From positions 1 to 12,995 of the forward strand of contig JAGYIK010000026.1 in the NCBI GenBank assembly GCA_018402605.1: 12,995 nucleotides of DNA, read 5' to 3'. Of this stretch, positions 6,499 through 12,995 are shown piece by piece. Under the pieces are notes generated by a model. That model saw only the letters and a program-made list of their open reading frames with translations. It searched no databases and had not been told where the DNA came from. Source of the stretch: Litorivicinus sp. (GTDB lineage: Bacteria > Pseudomonadota > Gammaproteobacteria > Pseudomonadales > Litorivicinaceae). Made by a program: the position numbers and the translations under genes. Position 1 is the first letter of the stretch. Every line of letters starts with the position of its first letter.

Positions 6499-9072
6499 TC
6501 AGCCAGTAAAGGTGATTCCGCCGTCCTGATCCAATTCCGCCTGAATCGCACTACCAAGTGTAAACCGACCCTGTAGCAAGGCTTCAGCCAATGGATTTTC
6601 AACCAAATGCTGAATGGCACGCTTCAGTGGGCGGGCCCCGTAGACGGGGTCAAACCCTGCGTCGCAGAGCTTCTCAGCGACTGCATCGGAGAGCACAAAC
6701 CCATAGTCCAGATCTGCTAATCGACCACGCAACTTCGCTAGCTGCACATCCAAGATGCCACGAATGTGTTCGCGTCCCAGCGCATGGAACACCACCGTGT
6801 CATCAATCCGGTTAATAAACTCCGGACGGAAGTGATTTCCAACAACACCCATGACGGCATCACGAATCTGATCATGCGGCTCACCCACCATCGCCTGAAT
6901 CAGGTCGGAGCCTAAGTTCGAGGTCATCACAATGACGGTGTTGGAGAAATCAACGGTCCGGCCTTGCCCACCGGTGAGGCGCCCATCATCGAGCACCTGC
7001 AGCAAGATATTGAACACATCCGGATGTGCTTTTTCGACCTCATCAAGCAGAATCACCGCATAGGGACGCCGTCTGACCGCTTCTGTCAGATAACCGCCCT
7101 GCTCGTAGCCAACATATCCCGGAGGCGCGCCAACCAGTCTCGCGACCGAGTGCTTCTCCATAAACTCAGACATGTCGATACGCACCATGGCGTCTTCTGA
7201 ATCAAATAGAAACTCAGCCAATGCCTTACACAGCTCGGTCTTGCCCACACCGGTTGGGCCCAAGAACAAAAAAGATCCATTCGGTCGATTCGCCTCAGCC
7301 AGACCCGACCGCGCCCGCCGGACAGCATTAGCCACTGCACCGATGGCCGCATCCTGTCCCACCACGCGCGCGTGCAGGGCAGACTCCATCTGCAACAGCT
7401 TCTCTTTTTCACCTTCGAGCATTTTAGCCACTGGAATGCCGGTCCAGCGGCTGACCACCTCGGCGATTTCCTCTTCGGTCACCCGGGAACGAACCAATTT
7501 GCCTTCATCCGACGCGTTAGCTTCATTGGCCTCGACCATCCGCTTTTGTAAGCTTGGGATGAGTCCGTACTGGATTTCGCTCATGCGCGCGAGATCGCCC
7601 GCGCGACGCGCTTGCTCAAGATCGATTTCAGCCCGATCTAGCTCTTCCTTAATCGTCTGGACACCCTGACTTTGGGCCTTTTCAGCTGTCCAAATTTCCT
7701 CCAGTGCGCCGGCTTCGTCAGCGATCTCGGCAATCGTTGCCTCAAGCTCAACAAGTCTGGCTTTACTGGCCTCATCTTTCTCTTTTTTCAGCGCTTCACG
7801 CTCAATTTTCAGCTGAATCAATCGCCGATCGAGTCGATCGAGCTCCTCGGGTTTTGAATCCATCTCCAATCGAATCCGACTCGCCGCCTCATCCATGAGA
7901 TCAATGGCTTTGTCCGGGAGCTGACGGTCGGTGATGTAACGCGATGACAGCTTTGCAGCCGCAATCAGCGCTGAATCGGCAATCTCAACACCATGGTGCA
8001 CTTCATATTTGGGTTTTAAGCCCCGCAAAATCGCCACAGTATCCGTCTCAGAGGGCTCACCCACGAACACCTTCTGGAACCGCCGCTCAAGCGCCGCATC
8101 TTTTTCGAGGTATTGTCGGTATTCATCAAGCGTGGTCGCGCCGACACAGTGCAACTCACCGCGCGCGAGCGCCGGCTTTAGCATATTGCCCGCATCCATC
8201 GATCCTTCAGACTTCCCGGCTCCGACCATCGTGTGAATTTCATCGATGAAGAGAATGATCTGGCCTTCTTGTTGAGACAGCTCCTTCAAGACCGCCTTCA
8301 AGCGCTCTTCAAACTCGCCCCGAAATTTCGCCCCAGCGATCAGTGATCCCATATCCAACGAGAGAACGCGCTTACCTTTCAGACCTTCAGGGACCTCGCC
8401 ATTGACGATCCGAAGCGCAAGCCCCTCAACAATTGCTGTTTTACCGACGCCTGGCTCACCAATTAACACCGGATTATTTTTGGTCCGACGTTGTAACACC
8501 TGAATCGCCCGACGAATCTCTTCATCGCGTCCAATCACGGGATCCAGCTTGCCCTCAGCCGCCCGCGCGGTCAGATCCAAACAATAGGTTTCAAGGGCGC
8601 CTCGATTCTCTTCCGCATTTTCGCCTTGCACTGACTCTCCCCCTCGCAACTTTGCAATCGCATCAACCAAACGATCTTCATTCACGCCCGCCTTTTCAAA
8701 CGCATCGCGAGTCACTTTGTCCTTTGACATTACAGCCAACACCGTCTCGGTCGACAGATGGCTGTCTTTTTGACTCATGGACTGCTTTTCCGCCAGATTC
8801 ATTTGACGGCCCAGATCTTGGCTAATACGAACTTCACCATCGTGATTCGACACACGAGCGAGCCCATCCAAAGCACGGTCCACCTCTTGACGCAAGCGAT
8901 CGACTTGGCCGCCAGCTTGAACCACGAGTGGTTTAGTCGAGCCATTATTCTGCAGCAGCATTGCCTTCAGGAGGTGCCATGGCGACATTTCATTGTGATC
9001 AAGAGACAACGCAAGACTCTGTGCATCCTGCAAAGCTTCCATTAAACGATTGGTTAAGCGATCCATTCTCAT
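6499..9072 (-). CDS. clpB: ATP-dependent disaggregase chaperone ClpB
   Basis: ClpB is a hexameric AAA+ machine that, with DnaK, pulls polypeptides out of aggregates in the cytoplasm. The 857-residue frame is complete. In order: N-domain (1-145); AAA1 with Walker A GEPGVGKT (205-212), pore loop AKFRGEFEER (248-257), Walker B ILFIDE (273-278) and arginine finger region ERRFQ (329-333); the coiled-coil M-domain (about 405-525) that identifies ClpB rather than ClpA or ClpC; AAA2 with Walker A GPTGVGKT (605-612), pore loop GYVGYEQGG (652-660), Walker B VILLDE (673-678), and the C-terminal domain with GARPLKRAI (812-820). ATG 9072 has AAGGA 8 bases upstream; ATG 9066 is an alternative. A sigma-32-like promoter lies just upstream. 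It follows pgeF by 73 bases. Confidence 0.98.
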   Translation of the reverse strand: MRMDRLTNRLMEALQDAQSLALSLDHNEMSPWHLLKAMLLQNNGSTKPLVVQAGGQVDRLRQEVDRALDGLARVSNHDGEVRISQDLGRQMNLAEKQSMSQKDSHLSTETVLAVMSKDKVTRDAFEKAGVNEDRLVDAIAKLRGGESVQGENAEENRGALETYCLDLTARAAEGKLDPVIGRDEEIRRAIQVLQRRTKNNPVLIGEPGVGKTAIVEGLALRIVNGEVPEGLKGKRVLSLDMGSLIAGAKFRGEFEERLKAVLKELSQQEGQIILFIDEIHTMVGAGKSEGSMDAGNMLKPALARGELHCVGATTLDEYRQYLEKDAALERRFQKVFVGEPSETDTVAILRGLKPKYEVHHGVEIADSALIAAAKLSSRYITDRQLPDKAIDLMDEAASRIRLEMDSKPEELDRLDRRLIQLKIEREALKKEKDEASKARLVELEATIAEIADEAGALEEIWTAEKAQSQGVQTIKEELDRAEIDLEQARRAGDLARMSEIQYGLIPSLQKRMVEANEANASDEGKLVRSRVTEEEIAEVVSRWTGIPVAKMLEGEKEKLLQMESALHARVVGQDAAIGAVANAVRRARSGLAEANRPNGSFLFLGPTGVGKTELCKALAEFLFDSEDAMVRIDMSEFMEKHSVARLVGAPPGYVGYEQGGYLTEAVRRRPYAVILLDEVEKAHPDVFNILLQVLDDGRLTGGQGRTVDFSNTVIVMTSNLGSDLIQAMVGEPHDQIRDAVMGVVGNHFRPEFINRIDDTVVFHALGREHIRGILDVQLAKLRGRLADLDYGFVLSDAVAEKLCDAGFDPVYGARPLKRAIQHLVENPLAEALLQGRFTLGSAIQAELDQDGGITFTG

Positions 9073-9108
9073 CGATATATCCTTAAATACGATCTCACTG
9101 GATTCTTC

Positions 9109-9134
9109 ATGTGGGCTGCAACCAGAAACTCAAG
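9109..9134 (-). promoter_or_regulatory. Candidate sigma-32 heat-shock promoter of clpB
   Basis: Minus strand shows CTTGAG (9134-9129), a 13-base spacer, then CCCACAT (9115-9109). The E. coli sigma-32 consensus is CTTGAA and CCCCATnT with a 13-15 base spacer, so the -35 has one mismatch and the -10 keeps the C-run and the AT. Transcription would start near 9103, giving a leader of about 30 bases before the clpB ATG. ClpB is a standard sigma-32 gene, which supports the call. Confidence 0.55.
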
Positions 9135-9143
9135 TTATCCACA
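9135..9143 (+). promoter_or_regulatory. Perfect DnaA-box-like 9-mer
   Basis: TTATCCACA matches the consensus TTATnCACA exactly. It sits directly upstream of the candidate sigma-32 -35 of clpB and 2 bases past the pgeF stop codon. It is a single copy, so no origin is suggested. It may bind DnaA or be chance. Confidence 0.35.
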
Positions 9144-9145
9144 GG

Positions 9146-9863
9146 TTATTCAGTGATCATGATGCAGGTCGCCATCCGTCCAGTGACACCCTCTCGACGA
9201 AACGAATACCACCGTTCGGTATCACCAAAAGTACAGGCATTCGATGCCTCTATCGCCCGAACACCACGTGCCTTCAGGAGATGACATGCAATCGCCGATA
9301 GGTCTGCATAGACATGCTCAGATCGACCGGAGGGGATAAAAAATTGTGCTAATTCAGATGACTTACCCACAAATGTATCACGCACCTCAGGCCCCACCTC
9401 AAACGCGTCTCGACCAATACAGGGCCCGAGCCACGCACGAATCCCTTCTGGACTTCCGAGATGGGGCAATACAGCCTCCAATAGGCCACCAGCCAACCCA
9501 CGCCAACCCGCATGCGCAACGGCCACCACGCCATTGCCAGAGAAAATCACAGGCAAACAATCCGCGGTCAACACGCCAATCGGCACGCAGGGATTGCGCA
9601 CCACCAATGCATCGGCATCCCCAATCGGATCCGTCAGCGTATGCACTTCAGTGACAGCGATTCCGTGCACCTGATTGGCGAGGTCGGAACCCTCCAAATG
9701 TTTCAGCCAGTCGCTGCCGATTCGCGAGCACGGCGTCCGCATCATCGCCCACATACAATCCAGGGTTCAAATCCACCCATAGGGCTTCCGTCCCGATACA
9801 CGATTCGTTTGGATTGCACGGACTGGCAATTGTGCCAGATCGATTTAGTGCCCAGTTAAACAT
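9146..9863 (-). pseudogene. pgeF: Peptidoglycan editing factor / YfiH laccase-domain protein, frameshifted 5' part
   Basis: PgeF (YfiH) is a cytoplasmic zinc-dependent hydrolase known to prevent misincorporated residues in peptidoglycan precursors; older annotations call it a polyphenol oxidase. The C-terminal two thirds are open and typical: LANQVHG, TADCLPVIF, AHAGWRGLAGG, LGPCIGRDAFEVG, CTFGDTERWYSFRREGVTGR. TADC and the His of HAGW are metal-site positions. The N-terminal part is in other frames: LNPGLYVGDDADAVLANRQR (9773-9690 region), then a shift at about 9690; further upstream LAQLPVRAIQT and NRVSG lie in a third frame (about 9785-9835). ATG 9863, 8 bases after the rluD stop, is the likely start. 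The span of 718 nt fits the family's 240-odd residues, so only small indels are needed. Error is likelier than decay. Confidence 0.85.
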
Positions 9864-9871
9864 CTGTCGCT

Positions 9872-10798
9872 CTAATTGACTCGGAGACCAACAGGTCCGT
9901 CTGGCAGTGGCTGCCGCTGGAACGGCATCGGTTCGCTACGCCCGGGATGTAATGATCAAGCGCCTCCATGAAGCGCCTGCCTCAGGAAGTCCTCGATACA
10001 CTGTATCGACCTCTGACTCGCGTCCCAACCCGATACAGCTGGCGATACACGGGATCCCGACGGTGTGGATGGCCAATGTGCGTCAGATGCACGGGTTTGG
10101 TGTGTGCGTCCCGACTCAAGATTCACCTGACAGCCGACTCACATGCGCGTCCGCTCAATCACCTGGTAATGGGTCACCGCGGTTTCCCCGAGGTCACCAC
10201 AGCCATTTTCGATGCGTTGTGTGCGATGACGATCCATGGGTGCATCCACCGTGCCCGCAGCGTTCCCGGATGTCAAGAGACTGCTGCAATGTGCCGACTC
10301 ATGGTGCGATCTTTCCAGCTGCGTCGTCAGGCTCCCATGCTTCGCGAACTCCGCGCAACCGCCAATACACGCCACTGGTCTCTTGTCCAGAGCAATTTAC
10401 TAAGTGCTGCCGCACGGGAGTAATGGTCTTCTTTGACTCTGGTTATCTCGCTTCAGCAGCGCGTTACCAGAGTGCCTGACGGATTGCCATGGCCCGGATG
10501 CACCACAGACCAGCCACAAGCTTGACGGAATGATGATGTCGAATCTTCGAAGAGAATATCGAGGTCGCTCGCCTCTGCAGACCAATCCACCTGTGGCTCG
10601 AGGGTGGCGTCGACCACAATCGCCTCGCCTGAAGCGCCCGATGTTTTGGCTTACAGGGCGCCATCGAGCAAGATGTCACCGGCGATGACCACTGGGACGG
10701 TGTTTTACGGGAATAATCAGGCAACGGTCTGGCGGGACACGATCAATCCGCGCACCAGTTCCTCCAAAGGAACAATGACAAACTGTGCTTGAATACAT
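9872..10798 (-). pseudogene. rluD: 23S rRNA pseudouridine synthase RluD family, heavily frameshifted
   Basis: RluD makes pseudouridines in helix 69 of 23S rRNA. Recognisable pieces lie in order on the minus strand but in changing frames: FVIVPLEEL and ARIDR (S4-domain start, about 10740-10790), PDYSRKT (about 10705-10724), VVHPGHGNPSGT (about 10470-10510), a catalytic-loop remnant CTGGACA..GAGACCAGTGGC corresponding to LDxETSG (about 10375-10390), GTVDAPMDRHRTQRI (about 10210-10253), AVTHYQVIERTR (about 10142-10177), SGRTH and VHLTHIGHP (about 10065-10115), and EPMPFQRQPLPDG before TAG 9872. The 927-nt span fits a protein of about 310 residues. Substitutions accompany the indels. The start is uncertain; ATG 10798 is nearest but lies one frame off. 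The neighbourhood with bamD, pgeF and clpB is the usual one for rluD. Confidence 0.8.
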
Positions 10799-10808
10799 CT
10801 TAAATTCT

Positions 10809-10824
10809 ATGACCGATCGGTCAT
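10809..10824. promoter_or_regulatory. 16-bp perfect palindrome, TetR-operator-like
   Basis: ATGACCGATCGGTCAT is its own reverse complement. It lies in the 57-bp gap between the divergent starts of rluD (10798) and bamD (10856), so a bound protein could affect both. The core GACCGATCGGTC resembles operators of TetR-family repressors (for example the NemR box type TAGACCnnnnGGTCTA). No TetR gene is present in the window. Confidence 0.55.
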
Positions 10825-10855
10825 TCGTCAGTCCATCGAAACAAGGAACCCCGCG

Positions 10856-11781
10856 ATGGCCGTGCGCTGAACTTTCCCCACTCATCGCAACCGTACCCAA
10901 CCATTTATGCCTTCATTGATAATCGGTGGCTGGTTGTGGGAACAAGCTGGATTTGGAGTGTTGTTTGAAGTATTGCCACGATAGAAGAAGGTTTCCAGGT
11001 CTGACCTTCTGATGGCCCAGGCATGATGGGACACAGTTAGATCTAGTCCACTTCTTAAATCATCAAACTTATGATTATTTTGACTCACAGCGGATTGGTT
11101 TAGCCTCAAATAGCGGACCAATCCCGACAGACTACGCGCAATGCCTGAAGGGCCTATCAAGCTATGCCTCAAACGATTCGATGGTGGCACACGCTGTCTC
11201 GAGAGGATGGGGACCTGGACGAGACATCGGCGGCGCTCGAGACGCGATCGATGACTTCACCACTGTTGCCAACCATTACCAGCGGTTTATCAGGAAAGCG
11301 CCGCGTTGCGTCTGATCCACGTCAGCGACCAGTTGGCTGGTGATCAATGTATCGCGCTTCCTTCATCCGCCGCAGCGCTATTGTAGCCGCCAATCGCGCC
11401 CGCCGTGGTCGAAGGATATCCCATCAGCACCCGCGGTGTGACGCCCTGATCGTGATGCATTTGGCCTATGAAGCGCTCGGCCTTCCAAAAGAGTCACAAG
11501 ATGCACTTTTTGTGCTGTCCGAAAACTATCCTGAGTATGTTGCGGGTGAACGCGGTGATCAGCGCTTGGCACCAGGCGTTCTCTACGAGGCAGGAGAAAC
11601 ACTCACCAGTGTCCTAACACTCGGATTTTTGGGCAGCGCAGGTGATCTCGCGGATCGACTTGCCGCTTTCAGCGAAAAACGGCGCCTCGACACCAGCCGC
11701 AGACCACAGGCCACGTTGCGCCCTGCTGAAGATGCACCGTCCATCGATGCACCACGTGTCGTGGATGAGGTGTTTTTCTAG
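10856..11781 (+). pseudogene. bamD: Outer-membrane assembly lipoprotein BamD, heavily frameshifted
   Basis: BamD is the TPR lipoprotein of the BAM complex that folds beta-barrel proteins into the outer membrane. ATG 10856 has an ideal AAGGA 8 bases upstream but meets a stop four codons later. Family-like pieces follow in shifting frames: SLIIGG (lipobox-like, about 10910-10930, no intact Cys), RRFPGSDL (about 10985-11010), TADWFSLK (about 11088-11110), DYAQCLKGLSSYASNDSM (from 11130), ESAALRLIHVSDQLAGDQ (11294-11347), MYRASFIRRSAIVAANRA (from 11347), then DALIVMHLAYEALGLPKES, DALFVLSENYPEY and an open tail to TAG. The gap between NRA and DAL reads VVEGYPISTRGV in another frame. The total of 926 nt fits a protein of about 308 residues, slightly long, with a C-terminal extension past the last TPR. 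As bamD is usually essential, sequence error is favoured. Confidence 0.82.
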
Positions 11782-12995
11782 AAACGGAATCGGTTCGCGA
11801 TGGGGTATCTCCGATCGCGACCGAATCCGCGTACCGTCACGCGTGACCCAACAGCAGACTGACGGCGCTTGTATTCACTGATATCGACCAGTCGACACAT
11901 TCGCCGCACATCGGCTGCATCAAAGCCTGCAGCAATGATGTCGTCTGGCGAGCGGTCTTGCTCAATGTACATGCTGAGCATTACGTCCAACTGATCATAT
12001 GGGGGCAAGCTGTCGGCATCCTCCTGACCAGGTGCCAACTCGGCAGACGGCGGACGCACAATCACGCGCTCAGGAATCACCTCCCGATCGCGATTCACAA
12101 AGCGTGCGAGTGCATAGACTCGCATTTTCCAAACATCCTTCAACACCGCGAAACCCCCAGCCATGTCGCCATACAGCGTTGCATAACCGACAGCCATTTC
12201 GCTTTTGTTGCCTGTTGTTAGCACCAAAGCCCCTGTTTTGTTCGATAAGGCCATCAGCAAAACGCCTCGGCATCGACTCTGCAAGTTTTCTTCTGTGGTA
12301 TCGACCGGATGCCCCTCAAAAAACGGCTCCAGCGTGCCAAGGAATGCATCAACCATTGGCTCAATAGGCACAATCGAAAACGCACATCCAAGAATCTCGG
12401 CCTGTGCTTGGGCATCGCTAATGCTGATATCCGCTGTATAGCGATAGGGCATCATCACCGCATGCACGCAGTCGGCACCCAGTGCGTCGACCGCAATGGC
12501 TAAGGTCAGTGCCGAGTCGATCCCTCCAGAAAGACCTAAAACCGCCTTCTTAAATCCAGTTTTCGCGAAATAGTCCCTTACCCCGACTACCAATGCGGCG
12601 TATAACGCCTCATCTGCACTCGGCATGGGCTCCACGCGGGACGGAAGGAACTGCCCATCGGCATAGGCCAGATCCAAGCCATCCTCCTCAAACCAACGCG
12701 CTTGCGCAATGCACTGCCCATCGGCATTGACCGCAAATGAGCCGCCATCAAAGATCAATTCATCTTGACCACCGACTAGATTGACATAGGCAATTGCGCA
12801 TCCGTTGGCCTGTGCACGGTGTTCGATGTGCCGAAGGCGCTCGGCGAATTTGCCCTCCGCGAAGGGCGATGCATTCAATACGAGGAGCAGTTCAGCACCA
12901 GCTTGACATGCGGCCTCAACAATCTCAGGTACCCAGACATCCTCACAGACTAAAACGCCGACACGAGTGCCACCAATGATCTCGACACAGGGTGC
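11778..12995 (-). CDS. nadE: Glutamine-dependent NAD+ synthetase (5' end outside window)
   Basis: NadE amidates deamido-NAD+ to NAD+, using ammonia from glutamine. The frame is open from the window edge to TAG, giving 405 C-terminal residues of a usual 540 or so. The end of the nitrilase-type glutaminase domain is visible, with the catalytic Cys in LVCEDVW (visible residue 17) and LVLNASPF. The synthetase domain follows: ATP-binding LSGGIDSALTLAI (about 155-167), MPYRYTADISISDA, LTTGNKSEMAVGYATLYGDMAGG and the VRPPSAELAPGQ loop. This marks the two-domain glutamine-dependent enzyme rather than the short ammonia-only form. The stop overlaps the bamD stop on the other strand by 4 bases. No frame damage is seen. 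Confidence 0.96.
   Translation of the reverse strand, partial: APCVEIIGGTRVGVLVCEDVWVPEIVEAACQAGAELLLVLNASPFAEGKFAERLRHIEHRAQANGCAIAYVNLVGGQDELIFDGGSFAVNADGQCIAQARWFEEDGLDLAYADGQFLPSRVEPMPSADEALYAALVVGVRDYFAKTGFKKAVLGLSGGIDSALTLAIAVDALGADCVHAVMMPYRYTADISISDAQAQAEILGCAFSIVPIEPMVDAFLGTLEPFFEGHPVDTTEENLQSRCRGVLLMALSNKTGALVLTTGNKSEMAVGYATLYGDMAGGFAVLKDVWKMRVYALARFVNRDREVIPERVIVRPPSAELAPGQEDADSLPPYDQLDVMLSMYIEQDRSPDDIIAAGFDAADVRRMCRLVDISEYKRRQSAVGSRVTVRGFGRDRRYPIANRFRF

Noticed and set aside
7172..7669. Ser/Arg-rich 165-codon plus-strand frame inside clpB
   Set aside because: Typical antisense shadow of a long, codon-biased gene; low-complexity composition and no known domain.
9135..9143. Replication origin suggested by a DnaA box
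   Set aside because: Only one box, no AT-rich unwinding region and no dnaA, dnaN or gidA neighbour.
9907..10479. 190-codon plus-strand open frame
   Set aside because: It lies antisense to ordered RluD motifs and its protein has no recognisable domain. Its openness seems a by-product of the opposite strand's composition.
10882..11190. 102-codon minus-strand open frame
   Set aside because: Antisense to the damaged bamD 5' half, with no ribosome site or recognisable product.
9690..11440. Programmed frameshifting in rluD or bamD
   Set aside because: Too many shifts, in both directions, plus substitutions; no slippery heptamer with a following pseudoknot was evident.
11347..11781. Stand-alone 144-residue plus-strand protein
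   Set aside because: It is the C-terminal half of BamD; the ATG is an internal Met, and BamD sequence continues upstream in another frame.

Overview
The window looks like chromosome of a gammaproteobacterium, or a close proteobacterial relative. It has moderate G+C and core genes only. Two layouts known from beta/gammaproteobacteria support this: ilvB-ilvN-ilvC-pssA-leuA, and a bamD gene divergent from rluD-pgeF-clpB. I see no phage, insertion sequence, CRISPR array, tRNA or rRNA, and no convincing new system. What merits attention is candidate regulatory DNA and a strongly clustered pattern of frame damage.

Layout, read along the minus strand from the right edge: nadE (5' end cut off by the window edge, 11778-12995) converges on plus-strand bamD (10856-11781). 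The two 3' ends overlap by 4 bp at a palindromic CTAG that supplies both stop codons. Divergent from bamD and on the minus strand lie rluD (9872-10798), pgeF (9146-9863) and clpB (6499-9072). A 16-bp perfect palindrome of TetR-operator type sits between rluD and bamD, and a sigma-32-like promoter lies just before clpB.

Below clpB, a sigma-70-like promoter precedes a probable long minus-strand operon: ilvB, ilvN, ilvC, pssA, a small two-helix membrane protein, a DUF1330-type protein, leuA, and the first 22 codons of an unidentified ORF running off the left edge. Acetohydroxyacid synthase (IlvBN) and ketol-acid reductoisomerase (IlvC) make the dihydroxyacid precursors of valine, leucine and isoleucine. 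LeuA commits the valine precursor 2-oxoisovalerate to leucine. PssA, which makes phosphatidylserine, is embedded among them. A short Leu-rich ORF ending in a hairpin precedes leuA and may be an attenuator.

Frame damage is very uneven. leuA, pssA, ilvC, ilvN, clpB and the visible part of nadE are fully open. The DUF1330 gene, the 5' third of ilvB, the 5' part of pgeF, and nearly all of rluD and bamD need several small indels to read through. BamD is normally essential and several shifts are small homopolymer or dinucleotide changes, so uncorrected sequencing or assembly error is the simplest explanation; real gene decay is not excluded. Coordinates of these broken genes are outer limits of recognisable homology.
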